A DNA stretch of 64,000 nt from Epiperipatus broadwayi (taxonomy: Eukaryota; Onychophora; Udeonychophora; Euonychophora; Peripatidae). Location: NCBI GenBank assembly GCA_028023455.1, contig JAQFVV010006451.1, forward strand, positions 1,287,501 through 1,351,500, in the 5' to 3' direction. Positions 1-12,100 of this stretch are shown one piece after another. Both the position numbers and the translations under genes were made by a program. The notes beneath the pieces are model-generated. The model searched no databases and was not told the origin of the DNA. It was given only the letters and a program-made list of their open reading frames with translations. Every line of letters starts with the position of its first letter. Positions within the stretch are counted from its first letter, which is position 1.

Positions 1-1149
1 CCTGCAATAAAATATTCAAAATTGTTAATAATTGGTTAAACAGAAGTGCAATAATAAAATATATATTTTTTATATGTGCATGTACGTGTGTGAGGTGAGA
101 TATAAAAAATATCTTACTTATATTAGATAAATAAATAAAAACCTAGCTAAAATTTATATTACTTTATTAATATAAATGTCAGTAAAAAAAATTGATCCAG
201 ATAGTGGTGTTTTAATGGAAACAAAAGAGACTAAAATATATTTAGGTAATTATTTTATTTAAAAAAAAAAAAGTTAATTTGATTACATTTGAAGATAAAA
301 AGAAAATGAATCTACAAATCTAATTTGTAATAATAATTAAAAAATAAGAAAAAATATGTAATCTATAATGTACTTTTAATTAAAAGCAGAAATGTAAAAA
401 TGAAAAATGTGGAGAATTCTTAAAAAGATTAAAAAGGAGGGCCATACATTTTTAAAACTAGAATAGAGAGATAAAGAAAATCAATCTCTAATTATTGAAA
501 AGAGTAGGAGGTGAAAAAAAACTGCCCATAGAGAAATAATCTTAAATTGAGGAAAACATTTTTGCTTTGTGAATTATGATTGTGGTTAAAATATATATCA
601 CTGTCTTGGAAAGAAATGGTTTTTAAAATATAAACTGTCATTACCAGAAACAGAAACTCTTGATTTATGGATTATTATTTGCTAATATAGTCACACAATA
701 TACACTACTGATTAAATTAAATGTGTACCCATCCACCATAATTATATAATCATTTCCTGAGGACTACCTTAAGCACAAATCTTAAATTGTACAACACAGA
801 TAAATTATAACTCATCGATGCCTCTGAAAAATGAGTATCTCTATAATTGTTGGAAACAACACTTAAATTGATCCAATTGGAAAAATAAGAGAAATCATAG
901 AATTTAATCCCATACTGATCAGTAATAACAGTTATAAATATATATAGCATGATGAGACTGTTCCTTTCAAAAACTTTAACAAAAAAAGTAGAAAAGGCCT
1001 TAATAAATTCATGTAATTCATTTTCTATAATTTAATTGATTTTTTTATGTTAGTAATTAAATTACTTTTATTTATTTATTTTTTATATGCTTATCCATTA
1101 AAAATAATCAATTAAAAACAAAATTGAAACAGACACTTTATTATAAATA
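1..1149. other. AT-rich sequence, nothing recognised
   Basis: No coding signature, repeat family or RNA gene seen. Short open frames here have the random composition of AT-rich DNA. Confidence 0.6.
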
Positions 1150-1950
1150 AAAACTCTAATACATAAAACCAGCTTTCACTCCTTATTGGAATCTTATCAA
1201 GATGTTTCTTTTTACAAAATCATATGTGATGTGATATGGCTACTCCTTTATCTCTTGGCTAATATGCCCATGAAAAACTTGTTAGCCATATTTCTTTTTT
1301 TTTATTTCTCATTCTAGATTTTTACCATATTCTTCTCTACCCTCCTTCATACCATTTCCAAAATGTCATCTTTGTCCACTCCATGGCCTTTGTATCTAGA
1401 TTCCCTTCATCTCTTTCCAACTCCAGCATAAAGAGCAATAATCCACTTTCTATATAATCAATTGGTCTATATTTGTCCTCCCACAACTTCATTATTTGTA
1501 CCCTTTCTGCTTGTAAGCATTTACATTCTATTAGCAAATGTCTAATATTTTTCATGCATTCCATTACATAATCTGCAGATCAAATCATCTACATTTTCCT
1601 ATTTTTTGTGTATATTTCATTGTTGCTCACGATCCTGTTCGGGCCTTAAATAGTAAACTAATTTCCCTGTTATTATCATAAATTAACTTACATCTAATAT
1701 TCTGTTTACTTCTATATACATTTAAGCTCTTTTTACTCTCAATATTAGTCTCCATCTTTCCAGCTCCCTATATTTTTATTTACACATCTATTCTTCTATC
1801 TCAGTCTTTCACTATAACACTCAACTATCCTCCTAACACAATCATCTCACCCTTTGTACAAGAATACTGACATAATGTCTCTGCATACCATACTAGCTTT
1901 TTTATACATATTGTTTTCTGTTCTCTTACTATCATTAAATTGCAATCTAT
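1150..1950 (-). pseudogene. LINE 3' end: C-terminal zinc-knuckle region and tail
   Basis: A 5'-truncated non-LTR retrotransposon on the minus strand. Reading down from about 1850, the frame gives a segment with YRSKQNIRCKLIYDNN and SLLFKARTGS, then CRLC, then (after a frameshift near 1570) HLLIEC followed by LQAERVQIMKLWEDKYRP. C-x2-C...H-x4-C near the C terminus is usual in LINE ORF2 proteins, downstream of the RT. The open part is 1337-1564 and ends in KWYEGG. The 3' noncoding part ends in a short ATATCACATCACAT-like tail near 1215-1235. The copy at 63.0-63.56 kb shares both the protein and this tail, so they are one family. Stops and the frameshift show it is dead. The RT domain is absent, so the clade cannot be assigned. 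Confidence 0.75.
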
Positions 1951-2043
1951 CAAACATTTTCATTTTAATTTTTGCATCTATCATATAAAAATTTGATTAT
2001 CCCATTTCAATTTGAATTGTTTCCTTCACCATCCACACACATG

Positions 2044-2940
2044 CATCTTAAAATAACTAGAAATCAATATATGCTGAATTACTGTGTGACCATTAATCTA
2101 ATAGTTAAAAAAGGCTATATTCCATATAAATCAAGAGTGCTGAAGTCTTTCTTATTTAGAAATAATAGTCTTTGCAAATATTTATCAGATAAGGGCAAAA
2201 ATATTGAAATATATTCAAATGAATTGTTAAATGTTGGTTACAATTATAATCATATATATAATGTTATTAAAGATACTAGATATAAGAATAAAAATTTTAA
2301 TAATAATATTGATCCTCCTGCTAATAAAAAATATGGATATCAACACCATATCAAATGATCAAGTAAATTTTATAAGGAAGATTTATAAAGGTATATGTGA
2401 TATTGCATTTTCCACATCTTCTACATTAAACAAATTAATAAACAATTCTAAAGATAAAACCTCAGTTATAAATAAAAATTGTATCATTTATAAATAAATA
2501 TGTAGGTGCGACAGTGGATATAAAGGTGAATTGAGATGTACATTGGAAAAAAAAACTAAAGAGCACTTGCTGTTGTTAAAAAGAGTTCAGAAATTGAATC
2601 AAAATTGCAAAGTAGATAATAATGTTTCAGCATCCGGTTTTCATGATCATAATAATTCATGTATTTATGGTTTTAACTTAAATTACAACAATGTTAAAAT
2701 ATTGCAAATTGAAAAAAAATAACAACAAAAGAAAAATAAAAGAGGCTATGCTAATATACAAATACAAACATGGCATAATTAACTGGCAGGCAGCAAATAT
2801 TAAGATCACAGAATTGTGGGACAGTTAGTCTTTCAAAGTGTTAGTTGACAAAGACTATGAGGATAATTGAAAGCACTCCTAAGTGGATAAAATGTTTAAA
2901 ATATATCTGATTACTGTATTTATAAATATTCAATTATATA
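2044..2940 (+). pseudogene. 5'-truncated Penelope-like element (copy P1a)
   Basis: Remnant of a Penelope-like retroelement, whose full product is an RT followed by a GIY-YIG endonuclease. The copy starts abruptly within the RT C-terminal region at LKITRNQ (about 2044) and runs through GYIPYKS and SLCKYLSDKGKNIEIYSNEL to a degraded GIY-YIG region (about 2480-2720). There the YIG motif reads YKG, followed by EKKTKEHLLLLKRVQKLNQN. The two intact-order copies at 54.7-59.4 kb provide the comparison. The frame shifts near 2340 and contains stops. The shared 3' noncoding tail (2810-2935) holds ACTCCTAAGTGGATAAAAT and ends in a (CA)n(TA)n tract. All RT catalytic motifs are missing because of 5' truncation, the common fate of target-primed elements. 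Confidence 0.85.
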
Positions 2941-2942
2941 AT

Positions 2943-2991
<49 letters not shown>
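2943..2991. repeat. (CA)n(TA)n microsatellite
   Basis: Alternating CA then TA dinucleotides at the 3' end of the Penelope copy. Other Penelope copies in the window also end next to AT tracts. Confidence 0.95.
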
Positions 2992-3171
2992 CAGGGATGA
3001 AGCGTCCATATATTGAACAGGAGTGCTTCTATAGAAAAATTTACTAAAACTTTCAAAAGCTTTACTTAAAATTTAATTTTAAAAAAATTCATTAAAATAT
3101 GTACATATTCAACCTCACAAAATCGATCCAACAAGTTGCACATACAATAGTGTAATATGAACAATATGTAC

Positions 3172-5010
3172 TGTAATGGTATACATATACCGTTACATTA
3201 TTTTAAAATTTAAATAAAGGGGAAAATAAATCTTAAATAAAATTGATTTATTAAAAACTAAAAAAAAAATTAAAAGAGTTATGTTGGAACTTATAAATAT
3301 CGCACAGATGGAAAACTTTAAAAAAAAAGTATTTAAAAGTACTTTTTTTGTAGAAAAAAATAAAGATCTAAAGATAGATTAATAATTTTGTTTTAAGTAA
3401 TATAAAAGAAAATGGAAACAAATGTCAATAAGTAAATGGAAATGATTGTTTTATCAATTAAATGTAAAGCAAACTAGCCCTTGGGGCACTTATATAATTG
3501 TAAGGTCAGATAAGAGATTTAAAAATATTAAAGATTGACCAATGCAAACACCAAACCACAGCACGGGCCAGAATGGAAAACATCTGGATCTTACAATCAG
3601 TGATGTCATGTTTGAAGGATCTGTAAAAATGCTGATAAGAGGCTATAAAAGTATAAAAGAGAAAATTATTGAATTTGTTAGTTGTTGTTGCTTAATTCTG
3701 ACTTAATCTAGATATAATCTTGCAGCTGTATTGCAGACTCCATGATGTAGGGGTCTAGCAATAAAATAGTTTTCCCTTGCATGCACCAGCTGAGGCCTCT
3801 CAATGACAGTTCCTGACCAAATGAATGGCTTGTAGGAACTTTAGCAAATAATATGATAAGCAATGGATTTCGTAATTCTGGAGGAATTACCAAGATCTCT
3901 CATGGAAAGTAGGAACTTTTATCAGTTGAACTTTTTTAATACATCTTTTCAATAAATAGTCAACCAGTAAGAAAATATAACTTTTAAATGAACTCTTATC
4001 TGACCTAAAGAACTCTAAATCAATTATTAATAATTTTTATGCATATGTTTGCTAATCATTTCTATTTTTATTTATTTATTTTTGTATTTATTAACTAAAT
4101 TATTAAAATGTACTAAATTTAAGTTGGGTGCAGATGGCGCATAGATTCGTTAATGTTTCTGTTAGTTATTTTTTAGATTTTCATATAAGTAAAATATATA
4201 TGCCTGTATGTGCACAGCTATTTAATATATATCAGTAAATATGACACCTCATACTGAGTGTCTAAACATATTTACCCATATAGCTTTTAAGTTATTGTTG
4301 TCAATGTGGCACCTTATGATGAGTGTCAAAGAAATTTACTTTATTGTAAATTTCTCCTAAGCAATTCAATTAATAACATTATATTTAGAATTGTTTATAT
4401 TAGTTTAAAGGGGTTTGACTTCAGACTATTTGTTTCATAGTTAGGTCGATTCTGGTGGGGGATATATGGGTGTTTATATCAATGTAATGTGAAGCTTGTT
4501 TAGCATACAGGGCAACTTTCACATTTGAATACATGGCCCAAAAGTGTAGTTATCACATTGTAATGGACATGGAGTACTTACCCACCATTGATTTCCTTCA
4601 GCTCTATGGATATGGACTATAAGTCAGCAAAAGTACCACTCTCCCTACATGATTCCTTCATCAGACAGAAGCACATTCCTGTACTGGATGCAGATCATGT
4701 CCTTCAAATAATATCACGTTGTCAGATGCACATTCCTGTCTGCATGGTTTTATGCTAGCATCTTCATATTGCATTGGTTGCATCTGTATATCAGAAAGCA
4801 AGCATTGGTTTGGCTACAAACTTTTAGCCTGAGGTTGAATGTTTGTTTTTTAAAAAGTTTTAATAGCATAGTCTATGTAGCCTACCTATATCGACATTCT
4901 ACAATTAAAATATTATATAAACTGTCCATCTGTGCGAACTTTTAACTAAAGTAAATAATATTAATTAAAGTGAGATAAATTTATTCCTCAAATTTAAATT
5001 CATATATTTT
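3172..5010 (+). mobile_element. G2 LTR copy C, 3'-truncated
   Basis: Diverged relative of the ~2 kb G2 LTRs at 45.7 and 48.4 kb. It opens with TGTAATGGTATAC as they do and keeps the same block order: the TAAATGGAAATGATT block, a GGTCAGAT block, a TATAAAAG box (about 3644-3660), an AATAAA (about 3950), the TTTAAGTTGGGTGCAGATGG block, and the TGTTTCATAGTTAGGT block. Similarity fades near 5010, before the LTR 3' end. The open frame at 3708-3893 (-) lies inside this LTR and is not a gene. Its left border is AATATGTAC, not a pure AT repeat. Confidence 0.7.
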
Positions 5011-5708
5011 ACTAAATTATCAATAATTTACACTAAGTAGTGCAATGTTGTAAATAAGTTTCATGAACATAATTTAATACTGATGGGTTGATTATTAAAA
5101 TGGATATAATCTTAAACCAGTGTTGCATGCTGTTATAGGTATTAAATAGGAAAACCAATCTAAGAAATATCTAGTAATGTCAGATATCTTAAACCATATT
5201 CATATAATGAGCAAGAAATATTAATGTGGTGGAAAGCACACCATCAGCAATAGGTTTTTTAAACTGATAATGTCCTTCAGTATCATGAATTACCATTGGA
5301 TCAATAAATATTGTAATTAATCATAGCATCATATATATATATATATATATATATAATCTCAGTACATATGGTGATCTAACACGTCACATATGGCTCTTAA
5401 ATATGTTGCCCAATCAAATCATTCTATATATTCGACCTGACTTTTATTTCTTATAAAAGAATCCTAGAACTATCACTCAATTTTTACCCTTTCAAGATAT
5501 TTTCTTTATCCTTGTAATTTCATTATTAGTATTATATACAAAATGAGCCTTTTCCCTGTTCTCATACTTCTAAATATTCTATGACATTGATTCCCTATAT
5601 TTATTTATTTTTATTAATTATGCAATGCACTATGGTATCTGTATCAAGTGTGACCAGATTAGTGGGTTATTTTATTGAACCTTACAATTGATGCATCATA
5701 TATATATA
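5011..5708. other. Sequence between two LTR fragments, nothing coding
   Basis: AT-rich spacer with a (TA)n tract at 5333-5354 and another at 5700-5709 directly before the next LTR fragment. No gene recognised. Confidence 0.5.
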
Positions 5709-6640
5709 TTATAATGGTTGGGGTTGGTGATGAAGTAACCAGTCTTACCGTATCAGCCGACGAGGGCGCCACTAGGCCATTCGAACCTAGAAAATTTATA
5801 ATGTAGACAGATACGCGCTGTTAAGATCACGACCATCAGCCCAAGTCACTAGCTCATGAAGTAGCAGAGGTTTAAAACACTTATTATATATATTTCTTTT
5901 GATAAAGAATAATAAAAATAATCACTAGGTCACTGTCAGTATTAATAACACATAAAAGATTTTATTTACATATATAATTAATAACCCACAAACTTAAAAA
6001 TTATTATATAAGAAAAAATTATATATTTATGTTTCATTATTATTAATTTATTTGTTTTTACTTTTTTTTTTATCTTAGAAATGTTGAGTTTAGATGAGCT
6101 ACCCAGACCATGCACCTACAAGACTTTCAAACCTTTGATTCCATGCTAAAAGTCCGCAACCACACCAATACTTGCTTCCAGATATATATCAGCAACCAAT
6201 GCAATATGAACATGTTAGCATAGAATCATGCCAACAGGAATGTGCATCTGAACAGCATGATATTATTGGAGAAAGCATGAGCTTCAACCAGTATAGGAAT
6301 GTGCTTCTATCTGGCAAAGGAATCATGTATGTAATATAAAGAGAAAAACGCTGCGTATGGATGAGAGAGCGGTCTTATCTTGCCGACTTATCTTCTCAAT
6401 CCATAGAACTGGAATGGGTCAATGGCACAGGAAATACATCTGCGTCCATTTCAACAATATGACTACCTCTCTTTGGGGTCATGCATTCAGTTGGACTCGT
6501 TGCCCTAGGTGCTAACACACTTCACATTACATTGATATAAACGTCTATATATCTCTTCACCAGCACTGACACAACTATGAAACAACTAACATATATTTAA
6601 ACCAGTCTAGCAGCCATCTGTACTCAACTAGCATTTAAAT
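5709..6640 (-). mobile_element. G2 LTR copy D, inverted fragment (3' part)
   Basis: Reverse-strand G2 LTR. At 5709 it starts with the complement of the LTR 3' terminus (TTATAATGG), followed by the complement of the conserved 3' block (CTTACCGTATC, GGCGCCACTAGGCCATTCGA, CACTAGCTCATGAAGTAGC). From 6090 to 6640 it holds the complement of the middle block also present in copy C (4120-4870). Together with copy C it forms a tail-to-tail arrangement. It is diverged and has internal gaps. Confidence 0.7.
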
Positions 6641-8529
6641 CATTTTATTAATTTAATAAAAATAAAATATTTAGTTTACAGTTTTAAAATCATTTTAAAA
6701 TGACATTATATTTAACTTATTTTCTTTCCAGAAATACTATTTTTAACCTACATATCCTGAGTACTGAATTCTGTTTATACATATATTCTTTAAAAAAAAA
6801 GTTGTTATATAATTTTTTCCATGTTTGATATGTTTAAAATAATGTGTTCAAAGTGTAAAATTCACTGTTTAAAGTTAAAACCCATGTACTACAACCATAT
6901 TACATATGTATTTTTTCTTCAATGTCATATATAAAGTTTTTTGTTCTTGAGACATATATGAAAAATGTATAAATAATTCATAAATCATTGATCACTCTGT
7001 CTTAGCTGGCGCCCTTATAAAAATAAATTTTGCTAACCAGTAGTGAGTCAAATGCAAAAATGTTGGAAGTGGAGGGTTTGAACTCAGATAAAAAAAATTA
7101 TTGAGAGCAAAATTTTGGCTTAATACTATGATGTATCAATTTTAAACATGTAACAACCAGACTATGAGTTTTCTTTTAGATGCATGGATTTTTTTTTCCT
7201 CAACATTTTCTCCAAAGTTTTTTTTCTCTCTTTTCCAATAGTGGGTAGTATTGTGTAATGTATATAGATGTATGAGTGTAATATCTATGTACTTGTATAT
7301 GTAATGCTGCGTATATATGTACATAGGTGTGCATGTGTGATGTGTAGGAACAGATGTGTTTGAAAATTTTATATGTATTGCATTGCTATTTATTTTCTTG
7401 GAAACACATATATGTGGAGAAATTGTGTTATATCTCAAGCATAAAAGCTTGAAAATTTTTTCCCAATATATAGATGTACAATTTTTTTTTTCTGGATTTA
7501 ATAGTTGAACAAATATTCATCCCAAAATGATATTTCATATATACAGTTTTATATACTTGGGCCAATATATTTAAAAGTTTGTTTAGTTCTCCTGAGTTTG
7601 AATGCATAGTGACATGTAATAATTTGTTATGTATGTGTTCTTAAGTTTAGCAAAATGTTTTCTCTTAATGTTAGATTTATCCCAAACTCAAACTATGTAA
7701 TACTCATAACAACAAAATTGTGTATTGAATTTTGAAAATTTTTGTTGTTCTTTTGGTCGTCACTTGAAAACTCCTAGTCAAGGCATTTTTTTTTTGTTTT
7801 GTGTTTCATTGTATGTGTGGAGAAATGAAGCAGTCAATCTTAGCTTAAGATTGTGCTTCATGTTTTTACCTACTAACCCATGTTTAAATCCCTATTTCCC
7901 ATCCTGCTCTTTTTGTCGTGTATATATATTTCATGTATATATTTGAAATGCACGCCTAAATTATAAAATTTAATGTTTCAATAACATGTTTTAAAATTAT
8001 TATTAATTCTTTTTTTTATAAATTATTAGTTCTTTTTTATTAAAGTATCAGAGGTGCGACTCAAATATATATATATGAGCAAAACTTACTAACAAAATAT
8101 TGATTTTTAAATATTTTATCGTGCATCATTTTTAGCTTTTTCTTTTTAAATTGCTTGTTTTTTTTATTATTAAACTATTGTAAAATCCGATATGGAAGAT
8201 GCTACAGTACTTGTCTAAAAATAACTAAAGGGGTTGAAAGCACTATTGTTTTAATCTGGGGTAGGTATTTTTTAATTAAAGTTTTACTTAAAATGGGATT
8301 AAGATTAGAGACACTTTTGTTAAAAACATGTTGTCAAATCTATTTCTAATCTGGAAATAGATTTGAATTTATTTTTGGACGTTATCTCACTGTTGCATCT
8401 TCAAAAACAACCAATAAAGAAAAAGTATAAAATGACTGAATTTTGAGTCACAGATTAGCTACTATTGAGAGAACTGATTATAAACATATTACATGTTGCT
8501 TGAAACTTAAATAATGTAGCAGTAAATCC
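6641..8529. other. AT-rich sequence, nothing recognised
   Basis: Several short open frames (for example 7142-7438 -, 7725-7946 +) lack domain features, splice context or repeat matches that I can see. They are treated as chance. Confidence 0.5.
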
Positions 8530-8548
8530 ATCACTTCTCGGCCTTGTT
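8530..8548 (+). pseudogene. Possible U2 snRNA 5'-end fragment
   Basis: The bases ATCACTTCTCGGCCTT match the highly conserved first 16 nt of U2 snRNA with one change. The match then degrades quickly and no branchpoint-recognition region follows. This may be a 5' fragment of a retroposed U2 pseudogene or a chance match. It sits at the left edge of a somewhat GC-richer patch (8530-8720). Confidence 0.25.
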
Positions 8549-9701
8549 GGGTCATCATCTTCCGCAGCCTTACCATCCTGCTGCCCAAGAGTGAAAAGCC
8601 CAACCTAAGAATTTCAGTGTGCTAATAGAAGCTTGCTGCCACAGGAAAACTTGCATTTCAATTGCCGTGCAATATTTTAAATTGGACTCTTAAAATTGCC
8701 AGGTAACTTTTCAAGCCATCACTGCAAACTAAATCTAACCTAACTCATCTATCAAGATTTCTTTAATATGTTTTTTTTCTTTAATATGTTATTTAACTTT
8801 GTTTTTGTTAATATGTAATTTGCTCTTAGTTAATTTCTATATATAACATGTAAATTGCTCTCAAATGATTTCTTTAAATTTAATTCTATCTCATATGCTC
8901 TAACTTTCTTTAATTTTGGTGCGGTCATTTATTTATTACTTGATTTTATGTGTGCTTTTAATTTTAATGTGCCAATCTCACAACCTGGTGAGTTTAATTT
9001 ATAAAAATCTTTTTGTCATTTTTAAGTAAACCTTCATGAAGCAAGTTATTAACGTCCCCTTTTAAAACATAACACATTATTAATTAATATGCTTGCCAGA
9101 TTGTTTTACGTCAACATTTTGTTTATGCTTTAATATAAATATATATATATATTTCTCTAACTCTGAATTTTCTACCCGGGGTAAATCCAGAACTTAAGCT
9201 AATTAACGCTTTGAAATCTTTTAAAATGTTGTTTTTTTTTTTATTAAATTCGGTAAGGGTGACTTATAATTTGTTTTCTATATAACTGTTAATCTTACTT
9301 CATTTTTCATACTCTTAAAATATCAAATACAATATTTAAATATTCCAGTTATTATAATAATCATGAAGGTGGGATTGAATTATTTTAAATATCAGAAAAG
9401 GGATGGGGGTAAATTTTAATGTTTTTTTTTACTAAATAAAATCTTCATGTATATTTTATTAATCTAAATATCTCTCTTTCTATATATAAGTGCATAGTGA
9501 TATTATTTATATAAATTATAGCATTCAAATAAGGGTCATCTATTTTAAAGCAGTAAATTATATTTTATGCCGTTAGTGACATTTATCATTCATACTGCAT
9601 TACTGACATTTGGCCGATCTTCATGTTTTATATATATGTGCTTCTTAATCTGGGGGTTGCGACAAGATCGAACCCATAGATTTCTCATTGTTTATTCTGT
9701 A
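8549..9701. other. AT-rich sequence, nothing recognised
   Basis: No gene or clear repeat. A phrase GGGGGTTGCGAC at 9652-9663 resembles wording found in decayed hAT-derived repeats, but I found no partner end. Confidence 0.5.
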
Positions 9702-9884
9702 TAAAATGTCTCTGGAAGTGATCCCATAAGTTTGGCACACGCTATGCATATCACTTCTTCATATAAAAAGGCCCCCGGTGGTGATCCCTAAGTCTGGCAC
9801 ATGCTATACCCATCCATTTCTTCATATAAAAGGCCTCTGGCAGTGATCCCTAAGTATGGCACACGCTATGCCCATCCATTTCAT
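9702..9884 (+). repeat. Three-copy tandem repeat, unit about 62 bp
   Basis: Three consecutive diverged copies of a unit containing a TAAAAGGCC-like start, GTGATCCCTAAG, TGGCACACGCTATG and CCATCCATTTCTTC. The copies begin near 9702, 9764 and 9827. Units 2 and 3 are closer to each other than to unit 1. No coding potential is evident. Confidence 0.85.
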
Positions 9885-11989
9885 CTTTCATCCAGAAGCA
9901 TGACTTTTCCTGTTATTTCTTGATTATAATGTCAGTACCACAAACTTATTCGTATTATTATTATTTCTTTTGCTTCATGACCCAGTTTTAATGCTCTAGT
10001 ATTAAAAATGCGCTCTGCTCAAAATATATTTCAATGCCAAATTAATAGTTAGATTAATTACTAATATTATTTCAATCTTATCATACAATCCCACCATTGT
10101 AATTTATATATCTATTTAAGAGTATCTATATGCCTTGGGAAAAATAAAGCGTTCGTCTCACTATCGTTAAAATAATTTTTCATTAAATATTTTGACATAG
10201 TTTCAAATATAATGTTTTCAAATGTATTTTGTTTATTTTCATGACCTCAATGGCATGAAAATAGTTTATATCATATGTATAATGAATTTCAGAATGCTCC
10301 TAGAAAAATATATGTTAGTCACCATGTTTCTGAACTGTAAATCAAAGCGTTAATGGCAATATTATGTAATTCTTTCTAATATTTGATTGGCATCTTAATA
10401 TTGGACCCACCAAAGATGTGTGTTTCTTTGTAATATATTATTTGGCTAATAAAGAGGATATGAGAAATAATAGCATGAATGACACTATGTAATTATCTAC
10501 CGCTTGCTCATTCATGCACATACTAATGTACTTAATTTATAAATGTATAATAATTTGTCAGTATATTAAAATATATTTTAGTGTCTAACTTATTTGAGTA
10601 GTTCGAATTACTTCTTTTCTCCATTTCCAAAAGTAAAGCCTGCTTATATATATTTTAGTTTAGTCATGGTATTATAGATGTCTCATTGTTTCGCTCAGCT
10701 TTGCTAGTCGGCCGGATTAAAATTAATTCTCATGTGCCATCACTATTATGTTATTCATTAGGTGTTTGATCTGTAGCTTATGGAGTGGGTTCGAATCCAG
10801 GTTAGTCCCTGACCTAAATCTTGGGCTGGACTGGGTTTGAAGTACATTTTGTGAGTTCCAGCTCATGTTAGATGGATAAACATGTTTTGACCAGTACAAT
10901 ACACACTAAATGTAATATTTTTAAAAAATGTATATTGATAAATTAATAGAGATTAAGAAATTGTATCCATGTAAATAGAGATAATATTTTCCCTTTGATA
11001 TTGCCAGAAAACCATTAATTACTTATTAGGAATACTGAGATAGAGAGTTCTTAAATGAATCTCATTCTTTATATCAAATATCTAGTAGATGATGTGGGGT
11101 AGTATCTAACATATATGCCTGAGATATCTAAGAACTTTGGGTTAAATATTAGTGAGATCTGGATAAATTTTAGAAAATTTAAAATTTCCAACTTGTTAGT
11201 ATATTTCTGATTAGATAATCCATAGCCAGTCCTGCTAGGTAGACAATTTTTACAGAATTAAATAAAAGAAATTGTTAACACTATCAACTCATTTATATTT
11301 TTTTTGTAAATGATTCTGAACAGAGGTAAATTAAAACTGTTTTTGTTTAAAATCTTATTGCATAAAATCCTCATGGAATAAATATTAGCACATTCATGCT
11401 GAAATACTAATAATCAGAAGCTTGAATCCATGTTATATAAGTTTTTTTTTTCAGGATTGCACAATATTTTTTTATATAATTGATCTTATAATTAGTTCAG
11501 CTCGATTTTTAATTATTATTCAATTGATATCTAAATATTTTTAACTAAAGGATAAAACCAAAAGAAAAAGAGCCTAAATATTATATTATCTGATTGTTTT
11601 CTACAATAGTAAAAAATGCATTCTTAATTGGTTTGAGGTTATTGTAGAAGCTTATGCTTGCAATCAGTTATTTGAAGACTACTTTATATGTATATATGTG
11701 TAATTGTATAAAATTTAGTATAGCATTATAGTTTTTGATCATGGTTAGTTTTTGATATGAATCATACTTTAACATTGTAACATCCTAATAGAACATTTGT
11801 TCACCATGCCTATGATTTGCACTCGACTCAGGAACAGAAAATTTTGAATTTACTTCAATATTTCTGAACCATACCTAGACCAGCAAACATTCAACAGTGT
11901 TTGGCAAATGCATATTCAATTACTTATAGCCAGACGCAGAACAAAGGTGGAATACTACTTTTTCAATGAGTGACGGTCCTACATGATTT
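9885..11989. other. AT-rich sequence with one isolated B-box-like motif
   Basis: Nothing coding recognised. GGGTTCGAATCC at 10788-10799 matches the RNA polymerase III B-box consensus. No convincing A box or tRNA fold surrounds it, and no second copy is in the window. At most it is a trace of a tRNA-derived SINE. Confidence 0.35.
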
Positions 11990-12100
11990 AAGTCCAATGG
12001 TAGGATAATGAAATCTAGGGTTCAAGCTCCATAAATTGCAATTCAGCTTTGTTACTTCCTGTATTCAAACTTTTATTAAATCTTACAAAGATCATTCGAT
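11990..12100 (+). repeat. Decayed SINE-like repeat (copy 1)
   Basis: Contains TCTAGGGTTCAAGCTCC (B-box-like), then CAGCTTTGTTACTTCCTGTA and TCAAACTT. The last two blocks recur in the same order at 40.07 kb, and a weaker match lies at 62.37 kb. The layout (short pol III-like head, a conserved GCTTTG...ACTTCCTGTA middle, then CATTTGATTGTTTATT-like text) fits an old tRNA-derived SINE. The family is not identified. Confidence 0.4.

Noticed and set aside
2943-2991. CRISPR-like or regulatory array
   Set aside because: Simple CA/TA microsatellite. No CRISPR-type spaced repeats exist in the window.
4490-4780. Possible exon in a less AT-rich patch
   Set aside because: It aligns with the middle block of the G2 LTR family (copies A, B, D and E), so it is repeat DNA.
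10720-10910. Possible tRNA gene or SINE from GGGTTCGAATCC
   Set aside because: B-box-like only; no cloverleaf, no A box at the right spacing, no second copy.
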